Positions 49,424-61,029 of a stretch of DNA of 64,000 nt are shown here, one piece after another. The stretch's first letter is position 1, and each line of letters opens with the position of its first letter. A program made the translations under genes and the position numbers. The notes beneath the pieces were generated by a model. It saw only the letters and a list, made by a program, of their open reading frames with translations, was not told the DNA's origin and searched no databases. Origin of the DNA: an uncultured Spirochaetaceae bacterium (GTDB lineage Bacteria; Spirochaetota; Spirochaetia; Sphaerochaetales; Sphaerochaetaceae); assembly GCA_900315435.1 (NCBI GenBank), contig OMYY01000002.1:1-64000 (forward strand). Direction: 5' to 3'.

Positions 49424-52081
49424 ATGTTGAAATCGATTGAGCTTGCCAAGGCATATGACCCGAAACAGTTCGAGTCACGTATTTACCAGGCCTGGAAAGA
49501 GCAGGGGGCCTTCAAGCCTTCCGATGCGAAGGAGACCTTCACGGTTGTCATGCCACCGCCCAACGTCACCGGTATCCTGCACATGGGCCACGCCCTGAAC
49601 GATTCCTTGCAGGACATCCTCGTCCGGTACTGGCGCATGTGCGGAAAGAGCACCTTGTGGGTGCCGGGAACCGACCATGCCGGTATCGCCACGCAGAACG
49701 TCGTCGAGCGTATGCTTGCCAAAGAGGGGTTGCGCCGCCAGGATCTGGGACGTGAGAAGTTCCTGGAGCGTACCTGGGCCGTCAAGCAGAAGCACCACGA
49801 CATCATCTGCAAGCAGATCGAGACCATCGGAGCCTCCTGTGACTGGAGCCATGAGCGCTTCACTATGGACGAGGGGCTTTCCAAAGCGGTCCGCGAGGCC
49901 TTCGTGACCCTGTATGAGCGCGGCCTGATCTATAAGGGCAAATATTTGGTCAACTATTGTCCGCATTGCCAGACTGCTTTGGCCGACGACGAGGTCGAGT
50001 ACAGCGAGATGGCCGGCCATATGTGGCATATCAGCTATCCCTACGCCGATGGTTCCGGCTCGATCACCGTCGCAACCACCCGTCCGGAGACCATGTTCGG
50101 CGACCAGGCGGTGGCCGTGCATCCTGATGACGAGCGCTACAAGCCGATTGTCGGCAAGATGTTGCACCTTCCTTTGACCGGTCGGGACATCCCTATCATC
50201 ACCGATGCTTTTGTCGACCGCGAGTTCGGCACCGGCATGGTGAAGATCACCCCTGCCCACGACCCCAACGACTATCAGTGCGGCAAACGCCACAACCTGG
50301 AGCCGATCAATGTACTGAATCCGGATGGCACGCTGAACGAGAACGTGCCGGAGAAATATCGTGGCCTGAAGCCGGAAGAGGCCCGGAAGCTCGTGGTCGA
50401 GGACCTGGACAAGCTTGGCCTGCTGGTGAAGGTGGAGGACATCAAGCATGACGTCGGTCACTGCTACCGTTGCCATACCGTCATCGAGCCCTACCTTTCC
50501 GACCAGTGGTTCGTCCGCATGAAGGGGATGGCCGACAAGGCTTTGCAGGCATTGAAGGACGGCGAGCTGCACTTCTATCCGAAGCGCTTCGAGCTGACCT
50601 ATACCAACTGGCTGGAACATATCAACGACTGGTGCATCAGCCGCCAGCTTTGGTGGGGACACCGGATTCCGGTCTGGTACTGCGAGGACTGCGGGCAGGT
50701 GATTGTCAGCCGTACCGATCCGAGCGAGTGTCCGAAGTGCCATTCGAAGAAGCTCGTCCAGGATGACGAGGTGCTCGACACGTGGTTCAGCTCCTGGCTG
50801 TGGCCCTTCAGCACCCTTGGCTGGCCCGAGAAGACCCCGGACATGGAGAAATTCTTCCCGACCGACGCGCTGGTGTCCGCCTATGACATCATCTTCTTCT
50901 GGATCAGCCGCATGATCATGGCTTCGCTCGAGTTCCTCGGAAAGGTTCCATTCCACGACATCTACATCACCGGCCTGGTGAGGGACAAGCAGGGCAGGAA
51001 GATGAGCAAGAGCCTGGGCAATGGCATCGACCCGCTCGACGTGGTGGCCCAGTATGGCGCCGACGCCATGAAGTTCACCTTGAGCTACATGGCCACCCAG
51101 GGCCAGGATATCAAGATCGACATGCAGTCCTTCAACCTGGGCAGCCGCTTCGCGAACAAGATCTGGAACGCCGCACGGTTCCTGCTGCAAAGCCTTGATG
51201 GCGCAGAGCTGGTGGACGTCTCGAAGATTGAGCTGACCACGATGGACAAGTGGATCTACCACAAGCTGAACGAGGCCGTGAAGAATACCCGTGAGGCAAT
51301 CGAGAGCTACCGTTACGACGAGGCATCCAAGGCCTGCTATGATTTCTTCTGGAACGACTTCTGCGACTGGTACGTCGAGTATTCCAAGCATGGTCTCTAC
51401 TCCCAGGACGGGCAGGTCAAGAGCCGTACGGTCAGCTTGCTTCTGGATATCCTGAAGGAATCCCTCAGGCTGTTGCACCCCTTTGTCAGCTTTGTCACCG
51501 AGGAAATCTATGACCAGTTGCCGGATAGCAAGCCGTACAGCCTGATCACGGAACCGTATCCTGTATTTCAGGAAAGCCGCAAGCATCCCGTCGAGGCTGC
51601 CATCGTCGACAGCATGCAGGAGGTGGTCACCGGCATCCGCGCGGCACGCAGCGAGCTCGGCATTCCCTTGGAGAAGAAGGTCCGCGTGGTGGTCAAGCCT
51701 GACAAAGGTTTCTCCGCGCTTGACTTCTTCGTCGAGGAACGGGATTTGCTGGCAGGTTTTGCCGGGGCCAGCAGTTTGGTGATCGACGCCGAGGGCAAGG
51801 AAGATGTCGGCAAGGCGTTCCCGGTCAGCGGGAGGGGTTACGCTTCCTACCTCTTTGTGAAGGAGGCCATCGACGTCCCTGCCGAGATTGCCAAGCTGAA
51901 GGGCGATATCGAGAAAACACGGAAACAGCTCGACGGCACCATGAAGAAGCTGTCCAACCCGCAGTTCATCGAACACGCCAAACCGGAGGCTGTCGAGAAG
52001 GAACGGGCGAAGAAGGCTGAGTTCGACGAGAAGATCGCCAAGGATACCGAGCATCTGGACTTGCTCGCCAAGCTCGGCTGA
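49424..52081 (+). CDS. valS: Valyl-tRNA synthetase
   Basis: An 885-residue class I synthetase. HIGH is P-P-P-N-V-T-G-I-L-H-M-G-H, KMSKS is G-R-K-M-S-K-S-L-G-N. The CP1 editing domain spans about 190-350 (T-T-R-P-E-T-M-F-G-D). Zinc-like Cys pairs occur (C-E-D-C, C-P-K-C). The C-terminal coiled coil (about 820-885; I-A-K-L-K-G-D-I-E-K-T-R-K-Q-L) is typical of ValRS. ATG 49424 follows GGAGGA; an upstream in-frame ATG has no ribosome-binding site. A terminator follows. Confidence 0.96.
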   Translation: MLKSIELAKAYDPKQFESRIYQAWKEQGAFKPSDAKETFTVVMPPPNVTGILHMGHALNDSLQDILVRYWRMCGKSTLWVPGTDHAGIATQNVVERMLAKEGLRRQDLGREKFLERTWAVKQKHHDIICKQIETIGASCDWSHERFTMDEGLSKAVREAFVTLYERGLIYKGKYLVNYCPHCQTALADDEVEYSEMAGHMWHISYPYADGSGSITVATTRPETMFGDQAVAVHPDDERYKPIVGKMLHLPLTGRDIPIITDAFVDREFGTGMVKITPAHDPNDYQCGKRHNLEPINVLNPDGTLNENVPEKYRGLKPEEARKLVVEDLDKLGLLVKVEDIKHDVGHCYRCHTVIEPYLSDQWFVRMKGMADKALQALKDGELHFYPKRFELTYTNWLEHINDWCISRQLWWGHRIPVWYCEDCGQVIVSRTDPSECPKCHSKKLVQDDEVLDTWFSSWLWPFSTLGWPEKTPDMEKFFPTDALVSAYDIIFFWISRMIMASLEFLGKVPFHDIYITGLVRDKQGRKMSKSLGNGIDPLDVVAQYGADAMKFTLSYMATQGQDIKIDMQSFNLGSRFANKIWNAARFLLQSLDGAELVDVSKIELTTMDKWIYHKLNEAVKNTREAIESYRYDEASKACYDFFWNDFCDWYVEYSKHGLYSQDGQVKSRTVSLLLDILKESLRLLHPFVSFVTEEIYDQLPDSKPYSLITEPYPVFQESRKHPVEAAIVDSMQEVVTGIRAARSELGIPLEKKVRVVVKPDKGFSALDFFVEERDLLAGFAGASSLVIDAEGKEDVGKAFPVSGRGYASYLFVKEAIDVPAEIAKLKGDIEKTRKQLDGTMKKLSNPQFIEHAKPEAVEKERAKKAEFDEKIAKDTEHLDLLAKLG

Positions 52082-52102
52082 ACGTAACGTGCATGGAGAA
52101 GC

Positions 52103-52134
52103 AGTGGGGGGCCTGATGGTCCCTCCACTTTTTT
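52103..52134 (+). terminator. Intrinsic terminator of valS
   Basis: A GC-rich stem (52103-52113 with 52118-52129, one bulge), TGAT loop, then six T. The following 260 bases to the cyclase gene hold no convincing gene. Confidence 0.85.
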
Positions 52135-52392
52135 GCGCACGGGCTATCCGGCTTTGGAATGCATGTCTGATAAAAATGCTTACATGTGTCATTGATTGAA
52201 TTCATACGTGGGATTCTTCGAGCCAGCGGCGCTGGTGCACGACCGATTGTCGGGCTCTTGCCTGGTTGGATACTGGACGTTTCCAAGATGGAGGGGGTAC
52301 CCTATGACAACATGCGGATGCTGGATAGGGGAGAAGGCTCCCTGTCAGGAACTAATGGCCACGAAAAAGCCTGAGATTGCGAAGGAGTCCTT

Positions 52393-53091
52393 ATGGAATT
52401 TGTGTATGAACTGAATGGACTGCGGGTGGTGGATCTTTCCAAACCGATTGATCCGGCCACGGAGACGCGGCGTTGCAAGCTGAACCGCTTCAACACCGGC
52501 GGGTTGATTCCCGATTGGCATACCAACATGGATCTGATGAGCCACCTCGGCACCCATGTCGAGTGTCCGTACCATCACTTCGAGAATGGACCGAGCGTGC
52601 TCGAGGTTCCCCTTACCCAGTTCATGGGCAGGGCGATCTATGTGAAGTTCCCGAAAAGCGACGAGCGTGTCAAGCCGAACAGCTACGTGACCCCCGGATT
52701 GCTGGACGACTATGTCGCACCGAAGATGAAGCCGCATGACATCGTCATCATCGATAGCGATTGGCAGATTCCGCCCTTTACCCCGAAGTCAAACACCAAG
52801 GAAGATACCCGCCTGTTCGTCAACGCGGATACCGCAAACTGGTTCCTCGCCCATGAGGCCAAGGGCATCGGATTTGGTGATGGCGTCTCTGTCGAGAGCT
52901 CCAACGAGGATGTGAAGCCGTTCCACGACATCCTCCTTGCCAAGAACATCCTCTTCATCGAGGTTCTGAAGCATCTCGACCTTTTGCAGAAGGATGCCTT
53001 CTTCATGAGCTATTCCCCGCTCCCGATTCTTGGACTGGATTCTTCTCCGGTCCACGCCTACGCGATCGAGGGGCTTGCAGAGTTCTCCTGA
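52393..53091 (+). CDS. Cyclase-family (kynurenine formamidase-like) metal hydrolase
   Basis: A 232-residue member of the cyclase family (PF04199-type). The metal-binding motif H-L-G-T-H-V-E-C-P-Y-H (about residues 52-62) matches H-x-G-T-H-x-D-x-P-x-H with Glu in place of Asp. D-L-S-K-P-I at the N-terminus is also typical, as is G-F-G-D-G-V-S-V-E-S. Members hydrolyse formamides, lactones or related cyclic substrates. Here it lies upstream of galactarate dehydratase copy 2, so a sugar-acid lactonase-like role is possible but unproven. AAGGAG precedes the ATG. Confidence 0.82.
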   Translation: MEFVYELNGLRVVDLSKPIDPATETRRCKLNRFNTGGLIPDWHTNMDLMSHLGTHVECPYHHFENGPSVLEVPLTQFMGRAIYVKFPKSDERVKPNSYVTPGLLDDYVAPKMKPHDIVIIDSDWQIPPFTPKSNTKEDTRLFVNADTANWFLAHEAKGIGFGDGVSVESSNEDVKPFHDILLAKNILFIEVLKHLDLLQKDAFFMSYSPLPILGLDSSPVHAYAIEGLAEFS

Positions 53092-53116
53092 TGGATTCGG
53101 GAATACCTGTGCGATG

Positions 53117-53138
53117 GGGGCCGCCTTTGGGCGGCTCT
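53117..53138 (+). terminator. Terminator after the cyclase-family gene
   Basis: Stem GCCGCC/GGCGGC (53120-53125, 53130-53135), extended by wobble pairs and followed by a U-rich stretch CTCTCTGTATCTTTT. Confidence 0.6.
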
Positions 53139-53221
53139 CTCTGTATCTTTTGGATGATATCCGTTGATTCCCATCTCGGATTCGTGTACACCTAACATAG
53201 CCTATCAAATAAGGAATACCG

Positions 53222-54733
53222 ATGCTGAAATACATTCAGATTACCGAAAAGGACAATGTTGCGATTGCGATTGAGCCCCTGGCCAAAGGGGAGGATCTCG
53301 GTGGGGGCCTTGTCACGCAGGACCCGATTCCCCAGGCGCACAAGATCGCGTTGCGGGACATGAAGAAGGGAGAGTATGTCGTACGCTACGGGGTGAGACT
53401 CGGCGCCTTGAACCGTGACGTGAAGGCTGGTTCCTGGATCAACGAGCACATGATCGAGGTCCCGCAGTCTCCTGGACTTGACCATCTGCAGTGGGGTACC
53501 CATATCGTCACGGACCTGCCCAAGCCGCCACGCACCACGTGGCTTGGCTACGAGGTCCCTGGCTGCGAGTACGCCGGGAGCCGCAACATCCTGGGAATCA
53601 CCACCGCCGTGCAGTGTGTCCAAGGGGTGCTGGATGTGGCGGTGAGGAAGATGAAGGAGGAACTTCTTCCTAAGTATCCGAACGTGGATGACATCGTCGC
53701 GCTGAACCATCCGTATGGGTGTGGTGTCGCCATCAATGCCACCAACAGCGATATTCCCAAACGTTACGTGCGCAACATCGCCAAGAACCCGAATTTCGGC
53801 GGTGAGCTGATGGTGGTCAGCCTTGGTTGCGAGAAGCTGACATTGGACATGATCTTGGACAAGAAGGATATCACCCCCGAGAACGTGATCGTCCTGCAGA
53901 AGGAGAAAGGCTTCCATGCCATGATGGACGCGCTGATGGCGATGGCGGACAAAAAGCTTGCCAGACTGAACCAGCGTAGGCGCGTCGAGCTTCCGCTTTC
54001 CAAGCTCTGTATCGGCATGCAGTGCGGTGGCAGCGACGCCTTCAGCGGTGTGACCGCCAACCCTTCGGCCGGTTACGCCAGCGACATGCTGGTCTCCGGC
54101 GGAGCCACGGTGATGTTCAGCGAGGTTACCGAGGTGCGTGACGGTGTCGAGAAACTGGCCGCCCGCTGTGTCGATGAAGCGACCTGCAAGAAGCTGGCCA
54201 AGAACATGAAATGGTACGACGACTATCTTGCCGAGGGCAAGGTCGACCGCGATGCCAATCCGACTCCGGGAAACAAAGCCGGAGGCCTTGCCAACATCGT
54301 CGAAAAGGCGATGGGATCGATTGCCAAGAGCGGGACCGCTCCAATCTGCCAGGTGCTCGATCCTGGCGAGATTCCCACCAAGCATGGCCTGATTTACGCG
54401 GCGACTCCGGCAAGCGATATCGTCTGTGGTCCCAGCCAGCTGGCGAGCGGCTGTGTCCTCGAGGTCTTCATGACCGGACGTGGCACACCGTACGGTCTCG
54501 CCTCGATGCCGGTAATCAAGGTCTGCTCCCGCAAGGAGATGAAGGAGATGTGGGATGACCTGATCGACGTCAATGCGGGCACCATCGCCACCGGCGAACG
54601 TACCATCAAGGATGTGGGTACCGAGCTGTTCAACCTGATTCTGGATTGTGCGAGCGGGACCAAGAAGCCATTTGCGGAGCAGTACGGATTGCACAACTAC
54701 CTGTGCATCTTCAACCCTGCTCCGATTACGTGA
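53222..54733 (+). CDS. garD: Galactarate dehydratase (GarD family), copy 2
   Basis: A 503-residue protein closely matching E. coli GarD: N-terminal SAF-like domain (I-P-Q-A-H-K-I-A-L), L-L-G-I-T-T-x-V-type N-I-L-G-I-T-T-A-V-Q-C-V, Y-G-C-G-V-A-I-N-A, L-G-C-E-K-L, G-M-Q-C-G-G-S-D-A-F-S-G-V-T-A-N-P, N-A-G-T-I-A-T-G-E and the final N-P-A-P-I-T. It is closer to GarD than copy 1. A weak SD (AAGGAA) and a CTATCAAAT element (53202-53210) shared with the aldolase promoter lie just upstream. Its TGA overlaps the next ATG (TGATG). Confidence 0.9.
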   Translation: MLKYIQITEKDNVAIAIEPLAKGEDLGGGLVTQDPIPQAHKIALRDMKKGEYVVRYGVRLGALNRDVKAGSWINEHMIEVPQSPGLDHLQWGTHIVTDLPKPPRTTWLGYEVPGCEYAGSRNILGITTAVQCVQGVLDVAVRKMKEELLPKYPNVDDIVALNHPYGCGVAINATNSDIPKRYVRNIAKNPNFGGELMVVSLGCEKLTLDMILDKKDITPENVIVLQKEKGFHAMMDALMAMADKKLARLNQRRRVELPLSKLCIGMQCGGSDAFSGVTANPSAGYASDMLVSGGATVMFSEVTEVRDGVEKLAARCVDEATCKKLAKNMKWYDDYLAEGKVDRDANPTPGNKAGGLANIVEKAMGSIAKSGTAPICQVLDPGEIPTKHGLIYAATPASDIVCGPSQLASGCVLEVFMTGRGTPYGLASMPVIKVCSRKEMKEMWDDLIDVNAGTIATGERTIKDVGTELFNLILDCASGTKKPFAEQYGLHNYLCIFNPAPIT

Positions 54734-55701
54734 TGTACCGCATCATCATCCCTTCCTCCTGTAGCGAGAATGCCATCCGGTTCCTGCGGGGGAGGGGGTA
54801 TGAGGTGGTTGTCGGAACCGGAACAAAACCGGAGGAATTGCTGGCAATCGCACCTTTGGCGGATGCGGTGATGGCCCGTATCGAGCAGTATCCCGAAGGC
54901 TTTATCGCCCGTGCGGGGAAATTGAAGGTCCTCGTGCGCCATGGAGTCGGGGTGGACAACCTCCCGGTCAAGGAAGCGGAAGAGGCTGGGGTGTGGGTTG
55001 CCAACGCTCCCTATTCCAACTGCGATACGGTGGCTGAGGCAACCATCGGCATGTTGCTCTGCGTGGCCATGCGTCTGGTTGATTCCGACAAGGCAATGCA
55101 CGAGGGTCGTTTCTCCTCCCGTGGCGCCATGCACAAGGAACTGCTCGGCAAGCGTATCGCCGTCCTTGGTTTCGGCCGGATTGGCAGCCGCGTTGCCCAG
55201 AAGGCGCATGACGGCCTGGGTATGGAGGTGACGGCCTACGACCACCATCTCCAGAACAAGCAGGTTCCGTCCTATTGCCGGCTGGCCTTTTCCTGGGAAG
55301 AGGCGGTGAGGGACGCCGACGTGGTGAGCCTGCACATGCCTGGCGATCCTGCCCTCAAGGGTTTTTTTGACGCAAAGGCGTTCGGGATGATGCCGGAAGG
55401 ATCGATTTTCCTGAATCTTGCCAGGGGAAACCTGGTGGACGAGCATGCGCTTGCCGACGCACTTGCAAACGGCCATCTCTGGGGGGCTGCGCTTGACACC
55501 TATTCGGTCGAGCCGCTACCTGCTGACAGTCCGCTACTGTATGCTCCCAACCTGGTCATGAGTCCCCATAACGCCTCCCACACCAAGGAGAGCCTGGAAC
55601 GGATGGCCATGGGTGCCGCAGAGAATATCGATGACGTGCTTTCCGGGCGGATACCCCGCACCCCGGTCAACCATCCTGCCCATCCGAGGCCTCTTGGCTG
55701 A
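54733..55701 (+). CDS. D-isomer-specific 2-hydroxyacid dehydrogenase (phosphoglycerate dehydrogenase-like)
   Basis: A 322-residue NAD(P)-dependent dehydrogenase. The catalytic triad is visible: Arg in L-A-R-G-N-L-V-D, Glu in Y-S-V-E-P-L, and His in S-P-H-N-A-S-H. The Rossmann motif is G-F-G-R-I-G-S near residue 145. The N-terminal half is a lid domain (V-R-H-G-V-G-V-D-N-L). ATG 54733 overlaps the garD stop, so it is coupled to that gene. Sequence resembles SerA-like family members acting on hydroxy/keto acids; in this setting it may reduce or oxidise an aldarate-derived keto acid rather than make serine. Confidence 0.85.
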   Translation: MYRIIIPSSCSENAIRFLRGRGYEVVVGTGTKPEELLAIAPLADAVMARIEQYPEGFIARAGKLKVLVRHGVGVDNLPVKEAEEAGVWVANAPYSNCDTVAEATIGMLLCVAMRLVDSDKAMHEGRFSSRGAMHKELLGKRIAVLGFGRIGSRVAQKAHDGLGMEVTAYDHHLQNKQVPSYCRLAFSWEEAVRDADVVSLHMPGDPALKGFFDAKAFGMMPEGSIFLNLARGNLVDEHALADALANGHLWGAALDTYSVEPLPADSPLLYAPNLVMSPHNASHTKESLERMAMGAAENIDDVLSGRIPRTPVNHPAHPRPLG

Positions 55702-55727
55702 GCGCGCGTTACCTCATTTAGTATAAA

Positions 55728-55757
55728 AAAGAACGGGGCCTTTCGGTCTCGTTCTTT
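55728..55757. terminator. Intrinsic terminator
   Basis: A 13-base-pair stem with two G-T pairs (55728-55740, 55745-55757), TTTC loop, A- and T-rich ends. It can serve the dehydrogenase gene and the minus-strand gene at 55781. Confidence 0.8.
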
Positions 55758-55780
55758 GTGTAAACCCCTGATGGAAACGC

Positions 55781-55957
55781 TTATTCAGCAGTCTTCTCGT
55801 CTTGGATTTCCTTCCTTCTCTCCTTGCAGAGCTTGGCAATTTCGGCCAATGCTTTGCGAGCTCTAGCTGCGGAAACCTTCACTCCCTTCTCAGTGAACTT
55901 CTGGTTCTCTGCAAGGTATGTCTCATACTGCTGAGTCAACTGTTCGTGAATCGTCAT
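55781..55957 (-). CDS. Small basic histone H1-like (Hc1-type) protein
   Basis: A 58-residue charged helical protein. The core K-F-T-E-K-G-V-K-V-S-A-A-R-A-R-K-A-L-A-E-I-A-K-L follows the pattern 'KG.K.AA.RARKA..E..KL.K..R' of the chlamydial Hc1/histone H1-like family also seen in Bacteroidetes. Such proteins bind DNA and may shape the nucleoid. ATG 55957 follows GGAAGG. It stands alone between terminators. The unusually acidic C-terminus (D-E-K-T-A-E) differs from chlamydial Hc1. Confidence 0.6.
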   Translation of the reverse strand: MTIHEQLTQQYETYLAENQKFTEKGVKVSAARARKALAEIAKLCKERRKEIQDEKTAE

Positions 55958-56074
55958 AAGCAACCTTCCTTTGTATATTGGTGATTCGATTCTAACATAA
56001 TTTTGTTCCGATGCAACACAAAATAAAGAAATTTACAGGGTTGGGGTCGAAATTTTTTGATTTATTGCCATGTC

Positions 56075-57211
56075 TCACGAGACTTTCCGCCCTTTCCACT
56101 CATACCCGATGCCCCGTTCCTTGCGGATGAAGGAATGCGCCACCATGATGATCAGGACGAAAAAAACGATTGGTCCAAGCAGCGGAAGCGGCATCCGGTA
56201 GCCATGCCACAGGCTGATCATGAGAAAGGCGAGCCAGAAGAGATAGGTACCTGTGACCAGCATGATTCCCCAGAGGGAATAACCGCTGGCGACCATGCCG
56301 ACAGGGGAGAGGATCGGACTGAAAACGACGACGAGAAGCAGGACGATGACAGGCAACAGGGCAATCGCCATCCCCCAACCTCCCTTCAGGACGCCGATGA
56401 TGGAGCGTTCGATGCCGACCAACGCCTCTCCGAACGTTTGGTACATCGTGCAGGAGACGTCGTGCTTGACATCGCAGAACGTCTGCTTGTGGCCTGTTCT
56501 CGCCAGCAACTGGGCAAGGTCCATGTCGTCGCAGATCGAGTTCCTGATCCGCTCGAATCCGCCGGCATCCACGAGGGCGTTGTGGCGTACCAGGAGGTAC
56601 TGTCCGATGGCGTTGGCGAAGAGGGGGGACTTGAGCTTCTGCTGGAGAGCAAGCGGAATCCAGAGCATGGTGACGAAGTCCATCACCACGACGACAAGGT
56701 TGACCCCCAGCTTGGACTTTTGCAGAGGGTAGCCGCTGAGCAGGTCGCTTTTGGTGGCTAGAAGCTTCTTCAATCCGTTCTCGATGGACGTGGGCCCGTG
56801 GTCGGTATCCGCATCCGTGAAGAGAAGGTACTCCCCCTTGGCCGCTTTTTCCAACTGGTCTTCGGCGTTGATCTTTCCCTTCCAACCTTCCGGCAACGGC
56901 CTTCCGCTTATTTTCCTGACCCTGCCGTCCACCTTGGAGAGCCGGTCGACAATTGCGCCGGTCCTGTCGCTGGAGTTGTCGTCCAGCACCAGGATTTCCA
57001 ATGGCGCATAGCTTTGGCAGAGAAAGGAACGGATGCTTTTCTCGATGACTGCTTCCTCGTTGCGGGCAGGGATGCAGACGCTTACCGTGGGGTTCCCTGC
57101 AAGCGGCTTCTTGGCCAGCTTGTTCAGGTGACGCATCCACAGGATGTTGGACAGGGTAAGCAGGAACGCGTATATTCCCGCTATCAGGACAATCCACGCA
57201 AGCACAAGCAC
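56075..57211 (-). CDS. Family 2 glycosyltransferase with membrane anchors
   Basis: A 378-residue protein. One N-terminal helix (about 3-25) precedes a GT-A domain: V-S-V-C-I-P-A-R-N-E-E near residue 44, D-D-N-S-S-D-R-T near 78, the DxD-like F-T-D-A-D-T-D near 132, and D-D-M-D-L-A acceptor-site motif near 228. Three to four C-terminal helices (about 285-370) follow. The pattern resembles the HpnB/CrtQ-type transferases. The acceptor is probably a lipid or lipid-linked sugar; not determined. The start is GTG with GAGGAG. Confidence 0.87.
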   Translation of the reverse strand: MLVLAWIVLIAGIYAFLLTLSNILWMRHLNKLAKKPLAGNPTVSVCIPARNEEAVIEKSIRSFLCQSYAPLEILVLDDNSSDRTGAIVDRLSKVDGRVRKISGRPLPEGWKGKINAEDQLEKAAKGEYLLFTDADTDHGPTSIENGLKKLLATKSDLLSGYPLQKSKLGVNLVVVVMDFVTMLWIPLALQQKLKSPLFANAIGQYLLVRHNALVDAGGFERIRNSICDDMDLAQLLARTGHKQTFCDVKHDVSCTMYQTFGEALVGIERSIIGVLKGGWGMAIALLPVIVLLLVVVFSPILSPVGMVASGYSLWGIMLVTGTYLFWLAFLMISLWHGYRMPLPLLGPIVFFVLIIMVAHSFIRKERGIGYEWKGRKVS

Positions 57212-57232
57212 GGAAGACTCCTCGGCGTCGGG

Positions 57233-58412
57233 TTACTGGTTCAGACGCCGAATGATATCTCCTTTGGAGACAGGTTCCTGCGTCTCGAGGTATTGTACTT
57301 TGCAGTGATCGATCTGGTCAACATATTCGAAAGAACTGTCGAGTAACTTGAAATTGGTGTCGACCATCGTCGGCCTGGAGGGATCCAGGTACTCGATTTG
57401 TTCTCCCTGCTTGATCTGGTTGCGCAGGTCAAGACTGTACACGTGAGGCCGGACCTCGTCCCCGATCATGCCGCAGAACGTATAATCCCTGATATAGGAA
57501 CCTCCGTCCATCGTGGAGACCGGTCCCTGGCCGTAGAAGAAACCGGTGCAGTAGGGGCGGTGGCTGACGTTGAAGATATCCTCGCGGTAGCTGGCCGCAT
57601 GGGGGTCCCCATCCATCACCTTGCGGTAGGCACGGGTGACCGCAGCCACGTAATAAGGGCTTTTCATCCGTCCCTCGATCTTGAAGGAAGAAACTCCCGC
57701 ATCCTCCAGGTCCTGCAGGTGGTCGATCATGCAAAGGTCTTTGGAGGAGAGGATGGTGGTATAGCCCTTTTCCTCTTCGATGGGATACCACTCTCCGGGC
57801 CGTTCCTGTTCCTCGAGCCGGTAGTGCCAGCGGCAGGCGTGGGCACAGTCTCCCTGCTGCCCGCTCCTGCCGACCAGGAAGGAGGAGAGCAGGCACCGTC
57901 CCGAGTAGGCCATGCACATGGCTCCGTGGACGAAGACCTCGAGATCCAGGTCCGGATTGGCGTCGCGGATGCGGCGGATATCGTCGATCGGGGTCTCGCG
58001 CCCAAGGATGACCCGCTTGAAGCCAAGGGAACGATACACCTTGCAGGCCTCGCTGTTGGTGCAGGAAGCTTGGGTGGAGAGGTGGAGCTCGACATCATTC
58101 TTCCCGTTGTCGCGCAGCACCTTCGCCGCACCCATGTCGCTGACGATGAAGGCATCGAAGGGCCACTCGCTGATTTCCTCGAGCCTGCGTTTCAAATCCT
58201 CGATCTGTCCTTCATGGAAAAGGATGTTGAGCGCGCAGTAAAGCTTCTTGCCGCTTTCCCGCTTCAGCGCGGCGACCTCGGCCAGGTCGTCACGGGTGAA
58301 GTTGCCGGCATTGGCCCGGAGGCTGAACTCGTCAAGCCCCATATAGGCCGCGTCGGCTCCATAGGCGAAGGCGATCTTCAGCTTTTCCAGGTTGCCGGCC
58401 GGGGCGAGCAGC

Positions 58413-58420
<8 letters not shown>
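57233..58420 (-). CDS. Peptidase U32 family protein
   Basis: A 395-residue protein with the U32 signature E-V-F-V-H-G-A-M-C-M-A-Y-S-G-R-C-L-L-S (about residues 165-183) and further Cys in D-C-A-H-A-C-R-W-H-Y, likely Fe-S or zinc ligands. The N-terminal L-L-A-P-A-G-N is typical. Related proteins (TrhP, RlhA) act in tRNA or rRNA hydroxylation rather than as classic proteases, and that is the more likely role. It overlaps the lon 3' end by 8 bases, so it is probably co-transcribed downstream of lon. Confidence 0.88.
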
Positions 58421-60878
<2,458 letters not shown>

Positions 60879-61029
60879 GTAGCGTATACACCTCGCGTTC
60901 CAAACATACTGAAAGAAATGCATAAAGGAAAGCGGTTTTTATCGAAGTGCCGGGCTGCATCCTGCAGAAAGGGAGAGGAAAAGGCAAAAAACCAGGATAC
61001 CGGAAGACGAACACAACAAGCCCGGTTGG

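Noticed and set aside
49475-52192. 905-codon open frame antisense to valS
   Set aside because: Shadow of the valyl-tRNA synthetase gene; His/Leu/Val-rich composition typical of reverse-strand reading.
52186-52374. 62-codon ORF between valS and the cyclase gene
   Set aside because: GTG start without a ribosome-binding site, no conserved-looking pattern, and an alternative frame is equally open.
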